Assembly: GCA_028752905.1 (NCBI GenBank)
Contig: JAQNBH010000010.1
Span: 10,182,993-10,246,992 of the forward strand
From: Cladorhizidae sp. MBARI D1340-BT2
Lineage: Eukaryota > Porifera > Demospongiae > Poecilosclerida > Cladorhizidae
DNA: 64,000 nucleotides
Reading direction: 5' to 3'
The translations under genes and the position numbers were made by a program. Shown here in pieces: positions 31,913 to 44,574 of this stretch (positions within the stretch are counted from its first letter, which is position 1; the number at the start of each line of letters is the position of its first letter). The notes beneath the pieces are model-generated. The model was not told the origin of the DNA, ran no database searches, and saw nothing but the letters and a program-made list of their open reading frames with translations.

Positions 31913-33502
31913 AAACATTATGTAGTCATGCATGAATCCCTTTCTTATGCCCACATTGTCATACTTCAGCTCTTAATCAGGCCACTGGTGGAAGTTGTTG
32001 ATGCAAAATAGGATCGGAAATGTCAAATTTGTGCAGGCTCTGCTCTGATTGGTATCCCACCCAGCAACCTGGGAAACAATGCACAGTCAACCTCTTGGAG
32101 ATATGGTTATGATGTGACTTGTACATTGATTTCATAGTGCTCATACTGTCTGTGCTAAATATGTGATTAAAATGACTTAGAATAAAGGCTAAAACATCTA
32201 GCTGATACTCCTGCCTGACTGAATGTATTCAGGGCCTCCTTGTACTTCAAGGTTTCAAACTGTAAATGGTAAGAGTGTGTCAATGTTTTCCGAAGAAACC
32301 TTGCTGCTGGTATTTGGGTCACAGTATTTTGAAGCACGATCACAAAACATTATGTAGTCATGCATGAATCCCTTTCTTATGCCCACATTGTCATACTTCA
32401 GCTCTTAATCAGGCCACTGGTGGAAGTTGTTGATGCAAAATAGGATCGGAAATGTCAAATTTGTGCAGGCTCTGCTCTGATTGGTATCCCACCCAGCAAC
32501 CTGGGAAACAATGTACAGTCAACCTCTTGGAGATATGGTTATGATGTGACTTGTACATTGATTTCATAGTGCTCATACTGTCTGTGCTAAATATGTGATT
32601 AAAATGACTTAGAATAAAGGCTAAAACATCTAGCTGATACTCCTGCCTGACTGAATGTATTCAGGGCCTCCTTGTACTTCAAGGTTTCAAACTGTAAATG
32701 GTAAGAGTGTGTCAATGTTTTCCGAAGAAACCTTGCTGCTGGTATTTGGGTCACAGTATTTTGAAGCACGATCACAAAACATTATGTAGTCATGCATGAA
32801 TCCCTTTCTTATGCCCACATTGTCATACTTCAGCTCTTAATCAGGCCACTGGTGGAAGTTGTTGATGCAAAATAGGATCGGAAATGTCAAATTTGTGCAG
32901 GCTCTGCTCTGATTGGTATCCCACCCAGCAACCTGGGAAACAATGTACAGTCAACCTCTTGGAGATATGGTTATGATGTGACTTGTACATTGATTTCATA
33001 GTGCTCATACTGTCTGTGCTAAATATGTGATTAAAATGACTTAGAATAAAGGCTAAAACATCTAGCTGATACTCCTGCCTGACTGAATGTATTCAGGGCC
33101 TCCTTGTACTTCAAGGTTTCAAACTGTAAATGGTAAGAGTGTGTCAATGTTTTCCGAAGAAACCTTGCTGCTGGTATTTGGGTCACAGTATTTTGAAGCA
33201 CGATCACAAAACATTATGTATATAGTCATGCATGAATCCCTTTCTTATGCCCACATTGTCATACTTCAGCTCTTAATCAGGCCACTGGTGGAAGTTGTTG
33301 ATGCAAAATAGGATCGGAAATGTCAAATTTGTGCAGGCTCTGCTCTGATTGGTATCCCACCCAGCAACCTGGGAAACAATGCACAGTCAACCTCTTGGAG
33401 ATATGGTTATGATGTGACTTGTACATTGATCTCATAGTGCTCATACTGTCTGTGCTAAATATGTGATTAAAATGACTTAGAATAAAGGCTAAAACATCTA
33501 GC
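31913..33502. repeat. 432-bp tandem array (three full units plus partial)
   Basis: Partial unit 31913-32202, full units 32203-32634, 32635-33066 and 33067-33502. Units are nearly identical; the last carries a 4-base TATA insertion. Start of each unit: TGATACTCCTGCCTGACTG. Minus-strand reading gives a 30-40 codon open stretch in every unit, without a family match. Recent unequal exchange or rolling duplication is the simplest origin. Confidence 0.92.
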
Positions 33503-35064
33503 TGAAATGTCGAAGAGCAAATTATAGTTGATTATCGAGAAAGACATCGTATATATACTAGAGATATATGATTGTTGAAAACAACAACCCTGTGTTCACC
33601 TGTTGCCTATCATGAGCTCTGTTCTACTGTTGTATCATTGTCTGCATTTTCATCCAGAGAAAGAGAAAGATATTTTTCAATACAAACTATTTACATTCCC
33701 GACAGTTATCCCAATGCAATGCAATTCTGTATCAATCAGATGGTGGACTACACAATGAGTAAGGCAAGATTAATAAACTCCGGGATGCTAGGGATATTCT
33801 TCCCACTGGTGAAGAACAGCTGGAGTTATTCTTTGAAGTGGCTTTCCTTGCTAATATGAAATGCTATTTAAGTCGAACACATCAGGTGCATTTATAGCTG
33901 GTGAAGCTCTCCATTGGAGTTGAGCATGGCTGAAGTTGCAGCTCCCATACCCATGTAGCGGGCATGCTGATGGATATAGATAACTATGACTAACAAACAG
34001 ATGTGACAGCTACTGTTTACTGCTGTAGGTCCTGGATCTCACAGCTGCTTGGTCTTGAAGAGTGATCACCTTCCTATGGCTGCTAGGTACCATTGCTTTT
34101 GTGCCACATGTCAACGAACATTGAGCATTGCCCTGCAGGAACACAAGAGCTGTTCTGACTCATTCGTTTGTTTGGTGATATGTTTCTGGTCATAGTTTTT
34201 GTCATGGGGTTAACCAGTAAATTTTCCTGTTAATGGTCGAATGTATTAATGAAGGGATTCTGAAATAGCTGAAGGAAGTGTGAGGTGACAGCTACGAGTG
34301 TAACTGTATGTCGTATTGCATCATACCCACTCTAAAGCAGCCTCTGCTGTCAATGTGATTGGACATGACCCAACTGTGGTTTTCTGATAGTACCTGCTTT
34401 TTTAGCATCTCTGGTAGGGATATCACTGCAAAGTGTTAACAAGAGTGCTGATCTGCAATTTGGCTTCTGCCTCCAACTATTTGTCTTATTTTCAAGTTCT
34501 GTTTGTGACTTTAGTCTCTGCTTTTTCCCTCATTAGCAGCCTGCTTCTCTTTGCCCCTGACCAGATTGTGCATGTCTTAATAAATTATATGAACTGCTCC
34601 TTGATTGCATTTACCAGCTTTTATGGCCTGCTTTGGTCCACCTTAGCTCGTTGGATCTCTTATGCCAGACTCGAGTCCAAACCACAGGGTGTGTTATACT
34701 TGCCTGCCTTCCATATGGCTCACTGAGCCTTTGTAAATAAGTATAGCTTAATATAATGTGAAAATCCATATATAAAGTTTAACCACTGCCACTGTAAAAG
34801 CTACCTCTAAAACTCCGTATGTGTGTTTGCTACATACTAGCTATGTAACAGTTTCAACTGAACAAAGTTTATAGTCTCACCAGCATAACATTACAAATAA
34901 TAGGGGTGAAAAATATTTGCGTGATCAAAATGAAAGATGGAGAAAGTTTATTCGTAGAATTCTAGCTGTGTTTCTTTAGCTATAGAGGACAACCATTCCT
35001 CTAGTATTCTTATCAAGTCTTAGAGAAGAGCCTGAAGTACTGTTAACTTTCTTTTTGAAATTAC
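33503..35064. other. No recognised gene
   Basis: AT-rich with several unconvincing open frames. A 20-base string GAGCCTGAAGTACTGTTAAC near 35028 recurs in the CAP-gene introns (about 46231 and 57425), hinting at a shared older repeat. Confidence 0.4.
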
Positions 35065-35068
35065 ATAT

Positions 35069-35417
35069 TGTAACACTGTTAATATTCTATTCTCTTTTCT
35101 CTTATCTGAAATATTCTCTTATCTAAAACTGTGGTTTTGTTAGTTGCTGTACTGTGTGTGATGTCTATTTTGGACTAGGCGGTGAACCCTCCCCTCCATT
35201 TAAGCTGTGGCTTGAACCCTCTTTCATGTGGACTTATGTAATATATCACACTAACATTCTATTTTTGGTTGTATGTGAATAATCTATATTTGGAGGAATT
35301 TAATGTTGTGCTGAAAGCCGATATAAGTAGGCTTGATTTTTGTTATAGTGTGCTGTTTTTATTCGAATGAATTGTTCTTGCTAAAACCATTAACTTTCAA
35401 AGTTGGGCACTGCTACA
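35069..35417 (+). repeat. 5' LTR (349 bp)
   Basis: TGTAACAC to TGCTACA. Compared with the 3' LTR it has extra bases in the CTCTTATCT region, a GGCGGTGAACCCTCCC insertion, and a longer end (AGTTGGGCACTGC before TACA). Confidence 0.85.
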
Positions 35418-35418
35418 T

Positions 35419-35436
35419 TGGCGTAGTCGGCAGGAT
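35419..35436 (+). promoter_or_regulatory. Primer binding site, complementary to tRNA-Ser
   Basis: TGGCGTAGTCGGCAGGAT begins one base after the LTR. The complement is the 3' end of eukaryotic tRNA-Ser with CCA, from memory; all 18 bases fit. Confidence 0.75.
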
Positions 35437-35451
35437 CTAGCAGCAGAAAGA

Positions 35452-36290
35452 ATGGCAGCCAGACCATTAGTCCTACCTGACCCATTCAGTTGGGAGGGTA
35501 GTTGGGAGTAGTGGAACTTCCACTTCAGAAACGTTGTTGCAGTCAATGACTGGGATGAGGCAACACAGTTGAAGTAGCTGAGGGTGCGTATAACTGGAAG
35601 GGCACAACTAGCCTTCAAGCATCTACCAGCTGATGTCCAAGTGGACTTTGGCCAAGTTATGGCCGCGTTGAAGGAGAGGTTCGAAACCGTGAGCCAAAAG
35701 ACCAGGTATCAAGCAGAGCTACAGACATGCAAGAAGAAGAAGACTGAAAGTTGGGCTGATCTTGGGGAAGACCTTCGGCTTCTCGCAGACAAGGCCTACC
35801 CAGCCCTTGAGGAGAGAGAAAGAGAGAGACTCGCCCTCAATGCCTACCTTGGACTGCTGGACAATCCGCAGGTGGCATGTAGCGTGAAACAGAGAGTTCC
35901 AGAGTCGATGGATGCAGCCATCACTGCCACCTTGGAGCTGGAGTCCTACCTTCCTCCCTCTAAGCTGTTGGTCTCCAGTGTGACAGAGCCCCTGGAGATG
36001 GAGCAGATTGCTTCAGTGAGTCCTAGTACTGCAGCTAATGATAAACTGTTTGCCCTTGTGGTGAAGTTGGTTGACAGGGTGGAAAAGCTAGAAGTTAGCA
36101 ATTCTCGGTCTAGTGCTGGTGGATTGACATCATGGAGAGGAAGAGAGAGAGCTCCCTACTTGCAGAGGTTCCGTCGGGAGGCGATCAGCGGTCCCATGGA
36201 TGGTAGACTGGGCATTACCTGTTGAAACTGCGGTGGGAAGGGGTACGTGGCGAGGCAGTGTCGCTGCCCTGAGACAAAGCAATCGGAAAA
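35452..36290 (+). pseudogene. gag: gag remnant
   Basis: ATG at 35452 with in-frame TAGs at 35509-35511 and 35575-35577; open from about 35584 to 36225. Contains a capsid-like region (L-K-E-R-F, S-W-A-D-L-G-E-D-L-R-L-L-A, A-Y-P) and an Arg-rich segment. The zinc knuckle after 36215 is broken twice: its second residue is a TGA and the His is replaced by Tyr (N-C-G-G-K-G-Y-V-A-R-Q-C). Confidence 0.8.
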
Positions 36291-36317
36291 CTAGCAACCC
36301 CCTGCACGAAGGGTCGA

Positions 36318-39300
36318 GTGCAGGAGGGTGGAAAGGACATGACTCAATTACACCCAGATTTACTCGTATCTTTAGTTACCCCTGCAGGTGGATTCTACCT
36401 GCAAGGACTGGTGAATGGATCTTCCATCACATTCCTCGTTGATACTGGTACAGCGGTTACCCTGATGCGTATAGAAACTTGGAACAAGTTGAATGCCAGA
36501 AACCAAGCAGCTACACTACTAGAACCATGGGCTGAACGGCAGTTGGTGCGTTGATGGTACATCCTTGCATGTTTATGGTCATGCTGTGGTGGATCGTACC
36601 ATAGATGGAACCATCTATCAAGCTGGTGTTGTACTGGTAAGTCCACTAATCACAGAAGCAATATTGGGCTTGGATTTTATGCTGAAGCACAATGTATCTA
36701 TGGATGTGGGGAGGGTTAAGTTAAAAATGGGCCAGAAAGCCTCTATCTCAATCACTCAACCCAGCCCATCAAGTTCTATCACGGGTATTGGTAGGGTATG
36801 TCTTGAACAAAGTCATAGTTACCCCCACTGTCTGAGCAAGTCGTAATGACTTATGTTGAAGGATTTCCTCAGAAAGGAACGTGTATCATTGAAGAAAACC
36901 CTATCATGTTCGGTATCCCGATCGATAGTTCAACCTCAAGAGGGCTGGGTATCTGTCGGACTACTGAACCCCAAACCAGAAATGGTTAAGTTGTCTAAGG
37001 ATCTGCATGTTGGCACAATAGAATCTGTGGATGGACCTTCCCAAAAGATCATTGCAGGTATCTCTAATAGTGCAGGCCCAAAAAGTCCTCAAATGGACAA
37101 ATTTGTGCAACAGATTGTTGAAGCTAATGCAGCGTAGCTAGATACAGAAAGGAAAGAGCTGTTTTCTGCACTACTAGCAGAGTATGCTGATGTCTTTGCT
37201 ACCTCTAGCGCTGATTTTGGCAAGAGAACTAGCAAGCTTAAGCATGAGATCCACATTGGGAACAACCTTCCTACTAGACAAGCTGCCCGCAGACCTCCAC
37301 CTCATCATAGGCAAGAAGCTAAGAAGCTCCTAGACAGTATGCTCGATGATCAAGTGATCCAACCCTCGAAGAGTCCATGGGCGTCATCAATTGTTCTAGT
37401 GCGTAAGAAAGATAACAGTTTCCGCTTTTGCGTGAATTATCGCAAACTTAACGAAGTGACACACAAAGATGCCTATCCCCTCCCACGTATCGATGACACT
37501 CTGAATACATTAGCTGGATCCAAGTGGTTCCCCACAATTGATCTACTCAGTGGTTACTGGCAGAGAGAAGTAGAGGAGAAGGATAGACCCAAAACTGCAT
37601 TTGCAGCTTATTTGAATTCAAGGTAATGGCTTTTGGGCTCTTTAATGCTCCTGCCATATTCCAAAGATTAATGGATCTAGTTCTAGCAGGCCTGCAGTGG
37701 TCTCATTGTCTAGTTTATCTAGATGATGTTATCATTGTGGGAAAAACATATGCTGAGCATTTGGCTAATCTTCGGCTAGTTTTTGAACGCCTTCGTCAAG
37801 CCGACCTAAAACTTCAGCCGTCCAGTTTCTGGATCATATTGTATCCGACAAAGGAGTTTCTGCTGACCCTAACAAACTTGAGAAGGTAGCTACTTGGCCA
37901 ACTCCTAGAACAGTGAAAGAAGTTGAACAGTTTTTAGGCTTTGCTGGCTACTACAGAAGATTCATTCAAGATTTTTCTAAGATAGCTCGGCCACTCCACA
38001 AGCTAACCAAGTACAAAGCAAATTTCAAATGGACGATTGATTGTAAAAATGCTTTTGACATGCTCAATCATCACCTTATAACTGCTCCGGTATTAGCGTA
38101 CCCTGATTATAGCAAGCCATTCATCCTGGATACTGATACCAGTAACACAGGCATTGGTGCTGTTCTCTCCCAGGAAGACGATCAAGGGCAAGAAAGAGTT
38201 ATTGCTTATGCTAGTAGATTGTTGAGTAAGCCTGAACGACAGTATTGTGTAACCAGACGTGAGCTATTGGCAGTAGTTGTCTTTACCCATCACTTTAGGT
38301 CTTTCCTCCTTGGGCGTTCATTCATGCTCCGGACTGATCCCATGGGGCACTCACATGGCTAAAAAACTTTAAAGAACCCGAAGGCCAGATGGCTAGATGG
38401 CTAGAGCGTCTCCAAGAGTTTGACTTTGTCATAGTACATCGACAGGGAAAGAAACATTCAAATGCTGATGCACTTTCCCAACTTCCCTGTTGCCAGTGTG
38501 GGCGTGAAAATCATGGCCAAGAGAGCTTTGTTGCAACAACTCTGCTTTCCGATAAAGTTAATCTAAGGGAAGAACAACTTGCTGACCCTACCAGTGTTTA
38601 GAGCCAAATTGCTTGACAAGAAACCACCTGAACCAGACATAAAAATACTAGACAGAAATGTTCGTAGGCTCTTCCAATTGTGGGACCAACTTATTGTGCA
38701 TGATGATAAGCTTTACCGTCAGTACCTAGAAGTATTCGCAAATGGGTCTTCTAATGTCATTCCCCAATTGGTGATCCGGAAAGTAGGAAAGCAGAAGTTC
38801 TTACCCAATTGCACGGAGCAACATTAGGAGGTCATCTGGGAGAAGACAAGTCCCTAGCTTGTGTCCTTGAACGTTATTATTGGTTACTACCATGATGTCT
38901 GTAGTTGGTGTAAGACATGTCCTGATTGTGCAGCTTCCAAAACGGCCTCTCCCAAAAACAGAGCACCACTTCAAAGCATAAAAGTTGGTTGCCCAATGCA
39001 GATCGTTGCTATGGATATATTAGGGCCTTTTCCTGAGTCTGAAACGGGAAATGCTTACATCTTAGTTGTAGGTGACTACTTCACATGGTGGATGGAAGCC
39101 TACCCATCCCCAATCAAGCAGCCACGACAATTGCTCGAGTCTTCATGCAAGAATTCTTTTTCCGATTTTCTCCCCCTGAGCAACTTCACTCGGATCAGGG
39201 TAGGCAATTTGAATCCGAAATTATTGCTGAAGTTTGCAAGCTACTTAGAATTTCGAAGATTCGTACAACCCCATACCACCCTCAATCCGATGGATTGATT

Positions 39301-39918
39301 GAGAGATTCAATAGGACCCTCCTCTCGATGCTTAGGTCAACAGTCACCGATAGCCCATTCCATTGGGAGGAGCTTCTACCATTGTACTTGGCATATAATA
39401 GCAGTGTTAATCCAACCACAGGCTTTTCACCATTCTACCTTATGTTTGGAAGGAATGTACAAATGCCAAACAGACGAGGACAAAGACTGTTCACATCCAC
39501 TGAGTATGCTATTAAGTTGGAAAACAGGCTGCGGCAGGCCTACTTCCTTGTTCGCACTAAACTAGGACATAAACTCGATCGTCAGAAGGAGATCTACGAC
39601 GAGAAGACTCAATAGTAAGCCCTTTCACCAGGTGATCTTGTATGGTTGTACTCAAAAGCAGTTCCCCGAGGAATGGGAAGAAAACTCCATCGTCCTTGGA
39701 AGGGTCCTTTTCATAGTGTGAATAAATTATCTGATTCAGTATATCGCCTTAACAATACACGTTCTTCACGACATCATCTAATAGTACACTTCGATCGACT
39801 CAAGCTCTGTCATGAAGGAACTCATTTGCCGACACTTCCACTGACATCAAAGCTTCATCCTCCTCTGCAACATCCACCTTCTCTGCCTCCACCAGGCACT
39901 CACCTCACCCCGTCGTAG
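36318..39918 (+). pseudogene. pol: pol remnant: protease, RT, RNase H, integrase
   Basis: Pieces in changing frames. Protease F-L-V-D-T-G-T-A-V near 36437. RT from 37339: S-P-W-A-S-S-I-V-L-V, N-Y-R-K-L-N-E-V, frame change near 37615, M-A-F-G-L-F-N-A-P, and V-Y-L-D-D-V-I-I near 37720. RNase H near 38120 (L-D-T-D-T-S, then R-R-E-L-L-A-V) and A-D-A-L-S near 38465. Integrase zinc Cys pair (C-K-T-C-P-D-C near 38910), catalytic A-M-D-I-L-G-P near 39010, H-S-D-Q-G-R-Q-F near 39185 and L-I-E-R-F near 39300. The C-terminal W-K-G-P-F module is in the last frame (from 39646). Broken at many places; no activity expected. Confidence 0.85.
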
Positions 39919-40037
39919 ATGATGACCCACCGCCTCCTATCGAACCCCGTTATCCAAGACGCAATCGAGAACCTCCGGATCGCTATGCCCTCGTTTTATT
40001 CCTGGAGAAACTTAAATCCGGGACAGATTTATATTTA

Positions 40038-40048
40038 ATGGGGGGCTA
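40038..40048 (+). promoter_or_regulatory. Polypurine tract
   Basis: AATGGGGGGCTA-like G-rich tract directly before the 3' LTR. Confidence 0.55.
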
Positions 40049-40347
40049 TGTAACACTGTTAATATTCTATTCTCTTATCTAAAACTGTGGTTTTGATAGT
40101 TGCTGTACTGTGTGTGACGTTGGTGTCTCTATTTTGGACTACCTCCATTCAAGCTGTGGCTTGAACCCTCTTTCATGTGGACTTGAGTAATATATCACAC
40201 TAACATTCTATTTATGGTTGTATGTGAATAATCTATTTCTGGAGGAATTTAATCTTGCCGATATAAGTAGGCTTGATTTTTGTTATAGTGTGCTGTTTGT
40301 ATTCGAATGAATTGTTGTTGCTAAAACCATTAACTTTCAATGTTACA
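40049..40347 (+). repeat. 3' LTR (299 bp)
   Basis: TGTAACAC to TGTTACA; ATAT target duplication follows at 40348-40351. Confidence 0.85.
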
Positions 40348-40351
40348 ATAT

Positions 40352-41018
40352 GGCACAGTGTCTGTGTTTGAGTTATTTTTTAAATTTATTTCATCAGTGT
40401 CACCCTATATTAGTGGGGTGGGGGGAGGGGGAGGGGAGGTATTTTATTAAATATTTGCAACTGCCTCTGAGATTTAATATGGCTGGTAAATATTATTCCA
40501 CCTTAAAATAAGAAATTGTACTTGTACTTTATAATGCTTGTTGGAATTTAATTTCGAGTGCAAAACATGCAAAGACTGAGAAATGTGTATTTTGCATGCT
40601 ACCTTGGCCCAATAGAGTCTACATAAATAAGTGAATTTGTGTCGGCCATAATTGTTATACCTTTGTTCTGTAATTATACCTTTGATAACATTGACTTGAG
40701 GGGTAAAGTAGTAACATTTATATCATGTCACTGTCTTTGTTGGGATGCACCTTACATTGTCTTTTTCCTCCTCCATGCTTTGGATTGTGTTTCTGATTGA
40801 CAGAATTGAAAGTTACTCAACATCAGTTAACACAACAAATTACCATGACTTTCTCAATAATCAATTTGAATCATAGTTGTCGTGGAATAGCATTAAACTC
40901 CAGCTAGTTACATGATAATATGCATGGAGCTATTAACATGCTATAAATGATAGTCAGACAAGAATAAGAATTATAATTGCTTTTCCATCTTTTCTGCTAA
41001 TCATTCATGTTTTTATAG
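40352..41018. other. Intergenic or intronic; no gene
   Basis: Includes a G-rich run near 40416-40438. The end, from about 40980, is homologous to 50295 onward and holds the pyrimidine tract of the next acceptor. Confidence 0.4.
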
Positions 41019-41119
41019 CTATAACTCAAATTGAGAATAATGACATTGCACTGATTTTGAACAAGTTGAACTCGGTGAGGAGTAATGTAAACCCATCTGC
41101 TAGCAACATGAACAAACTG
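41019..41119 (+). CDS. CAP-domain gene, module 1 exon 1
   Basis: Acceptor TATAG|CT and donor CTG|GTGAGT. 101 bases, entering in phase 1 and leaving in phase 0. Encodes the start of a CAP (SCP/CRISP) domain: I-E-N-N-D-I-A-L-I-L-N-K-L-N-S-V-R and N-P-S-A-S-N-M-N-K-L, matching the family's first helix and P-x-A-S-N-M pattern. The family's H-N-x2-R His is replaced by Asn. It enters from an upstream exon not identified here. Confidence 0.75.
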
Positions 41120-44100
41120 GTGAGTGATGTCTATTAAATCATTGTAGTGCAAGCTAGTTTATATTTTTATAGGATGTGTTTATGAAATTAGGATCAGTAT
41201 TATAAATATTTGTCAATGCTCTTTATTTCCTATTGAATTGTGTAAACATCAGTTCTATAGTTAATAGTTTTTTAGACAATCACTGTGATGTTCTGTGATG
41301 TTCATTGAGTGAGAACAATAATTATTGATTATTCACTGTTGTAGTAGCATCAGCACTAAGGCAAAATTAATACTTCACAAAATATTGAGTAACTAATATG
41401 ACCATCTAATAGTTACCTATAGTTCTCCTTAATTACTTGTTGAGCTTCTTGCTGCCCATGAAAGTATTGCATCAGGGCATTTCTAGTCTTTTAATTCTTT
41501 GATGGTCAATAACACATTCAAGCATCTGCACCAAATCCACATTATTTGGCATTTATGCAAAGTAACTTCTTTTTATAAGCAACTGGCATATTCCCTCTTC
41601 ATATTCCTTTTTAATATGAAATGGGCATAGAATAATTTGCAATACTTACCATCTGTCCCAGATCTCTTGCTGGAGTACTTGGACAGGCCTACATGTGATT
41701 ACTTTGACAACAACGTCTAGAGCTATCAGGACAAAGGCATTTTTGCAATGGATCATATGGGCAGCTGACCCTTCACTTTATATTTGTGCCTACCATTATC
41801 CCTGGCAGTGGAGCTTCTTTGATCTTCCAGAACAATACCTCTCCTCGACAGCTTTCAGCTCCTCTCTTATCACAGTTGTCAAGCCACTCCCTCCACTCAC
41901 TTCTAGCTCCTCCTACTCCAATTCAATCCTCTAGATTTGTTTGTGACTTCACAGGTTACTCATTTATATAAAGCATTAACATTAACATCAATTATTTATT
42001 GAAGAACTGGCTTTTACAGTTTACTTGTTCAGATCATAATATCCACCTGCATTTGAAGTTAAAGTGACAATTATCATAATAGCATCCTAATCTTCTATTG
42101 CTTTCAACGAACTCTCAGTTGACACAATTATACACGACTTTAGCTTCATTAGCTCTTGCAAAACTAACAGCTAGCGTTCTATTGGAGCTAGGTACCTAGC
42201 TGATGGTCATAATTGCCATAAAGAACAAAGTAACTTAGGACTCAAATCTGAGCTTCTAGCAGTTGTTGGCCAGTTGGAAGCCTAGCTTTTAGTTGACTAC
42301 CTACATTGAGACACCTAGCTCATCTTAACTTCTGTGATAGCTCTGCTTAGAAGAGCAGGATGCAACAAGAAAATAATGTTTGTTACCACTCTCATCTGGA
42401 CACTAATTATAATTATGCTGATAGAAGAATAGGTGTGACCCTAATAAGCATTAAGTTGCCAATGAGCTAGATTTGCTTTTCACTGATAAAAATGCAATAC
42501 CAACACTAGCTAAAGCTTAGAAGCACCATTGATCTGTTACTCTGTTAGTCACTACCAAGCTAGCAATTTCTTTTCTCTCTATAGCTAAACTATTACTAGA
42601 ATGAAAAAAAATACTACTAGGAAAATATTTGTCTCTCAGGGTGGTTATCCAGGGAATACACTTGTTCATCTAAAAAAAAAGGTGCCTCCATCCATCTCCC
42701 CCACCATCTTCCCATACATCATAACCAGCCTTGCCCATATGAGAACACTGATATAGGCCACATTATGAGTTGGGGCATGGCCTGCTTGATAACATGGAAT
42801 GCAAGTGAAATGACTTGCCATATTCATGATAATTGTAATAACTACATATAACAATCAGTTGGTTGGTCTATTTATATATCCTTCAGTTGGTTGGGATTGA
42901 TGGCATTACACACATTTAAGATCTTTATTGTAATAGCTTCACTGCCAGGTATTATCTTGGAATTTGTTTTTGAAAATGGTAGTTAATGACTAAGCACATG
43001 GACAGTAGAACCACTAGTGGTTGGAAGAATATATATTGCCATTTCTGTGTACTATAATGAGTATATCAAGTATTGATGTATATTATTCAAATGAAGATTA
43101 TTCTTTGACTATATTATATTGATAACGGGAAGAAAAATACTTTATCAGAGTCATAGTTTAGTTTATCTGAGGAGCTTTCACAGACCTTCATGTCTCATTC
43201 CTTAGCTGTAGACTAACTGATTTGTCCTGTTACATGGCTACCAGGTAGTTTGGAGTCATGTGACAGGAGGCTGTTGGTAGATTGGAGGATGCTCCTTGCC
43301 TTGGTCATGGTTGAGTGGTAGCATTCACATCCTTATCTCGTTACTCTCTCGCACTTTCCTTCTGCTCTGATGTTGTTCTCTGGCTAAGATAGAAAAATAC
43401 ATGATAATATATACAATATTTTTTCATGTTTTTTAATGTTATTTGGTTGTTGTTGTTATTGTTGTGCTGTTTCTCTGTTTCTCGTTATAGTCAAACATTA
43501 AAAGATGGAGACTTTCTCAAAAAAAAAATATACATAAAAAAAAAATTCCGTGTTTTTACTTGTTGGTTGTTGTTGTCCTTGTTGTTATTGTCATATTGTG
43601 GGCAAAAAGTTGATATGTCTGGAACTAACTGGTAGGTCAACAGCTTACAAGTCTGAACTTCTGTGGGGGCACCAGTGTTTGTGGTCAGAATATTTAATTC
43701 TCCACACAAAATAATTTCAAATAATTTTAAATCCTTTGTGCTGTTTCTTTTCCTTAGATTATATGCTAGTCAGTACATTTTTGTTGTTGCTGTTCCTATT
43801 GCAGTTGTTTTGTTATTGAAGCTAGCCACTTGCTAACGGTAAGAAACAGCCCACTTCATAGACTTGGTAGTTGCTGGAGATAACTCCAGAACTATTCATG
43901 TTGTTCAATTCTATGTCACAGTTAAAGTACATTAATTGCTGCATGGAGTTCAGACACTTTACCCAGTCATTGAGTTGAAGGTGACTTCTGTTAACTTTTG
44001 GTCTCACATAATTTCTTACTAACTTTACTGATTATGATAGTATAATATATTCAAACAGGCTGCTTAATTATCACTTGCTGCTAGGCTCAACTATTAAATT

Positions 44101-44337
44101 GTACCAGATGTGTGTTAAACAAAGCGATTATATAAAGTGCTACCTGAACTCTCTGATAGTGCTACTAACAGGGAAACTAGTTGAAGATCTACTGCACATT
44201 GTGCCATCAATGTGCATATTTTTATGTCTTAAATTTTTTGTATAATTTGCATTGGGTTATGGCATCTCCAACCAAGAAGCATGCCAAAGTAGTTAATGTG
44301 ATTTATTTATTCTCCATATCTTATGCTATGATTGAAG
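41120..44337 (+). other. Intron of module 1
   Basis: 3.2-kb GT-AG intron, homologous for most of its length to 50428-53475. No separate gene seen inside. Confidence 0.6.
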
Positions 44338-44574
44338 GTATGGAATAAAAATTTGGCTGCAGCTGCCCAGTTATTCTCACAGACTTGCCAACTGAATTCT
44401 AATCCAGACAGAATTACAAGCTTCAATACAGTGGGAGAAACATGGGGTGCTATTGGCAGTCCAAATCCTCATTACTCGCTAATAATTGATGTGACTTGGC
44501 TTAACCAAAGGAGTTTGTACAGTTTTGAAACTAACACATGTAATCCAGATGATGCTTGTGCCTTTTATACACAG
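44338..44574 (+). CDS. CAP-domain gene, module 1 exon 2
   Basis: Acceptor GAAG|GTATGG and donor ACACAG|GTAATT; 237 bases, 79 codons, phase 0 at both ends. Sequence V-W-N-K-N-L-A-A-A-A-Q-L-F-S, C-Q, then G-E-T-W-G-A-I-G (compare the family's G-E-N) and A-F-Y-T-Q (compare H-Y-T-Q). CAP proteins are usually secreted; function here unknown. The usual second cavity His is Phe. Confidence 0.85.

Larger units (their letters stand above)
35069..40347 (+). mobile_element. Ty3/gypsy LTR retrotransposon, heavily broken
   Basis: LTRs at 35069-35417 and 40049-40347, ATAT duplications at 35065-35068 and 40348-40351, tRNA-Ser primer site, gag, then protease, RT, RNase H and integrase in usual order. At least ten stops or frame changes and LTR indels mark it as older than the other two LTR elements here. 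Clade not assigned. Confidence 0.9.

Noticed and set aside
31913..33502. Regular repeats considered as CRISPR or rDNA spacer
   Set aside because: Units are 432 bp with no unique spacers, and no rRNA is nearby.
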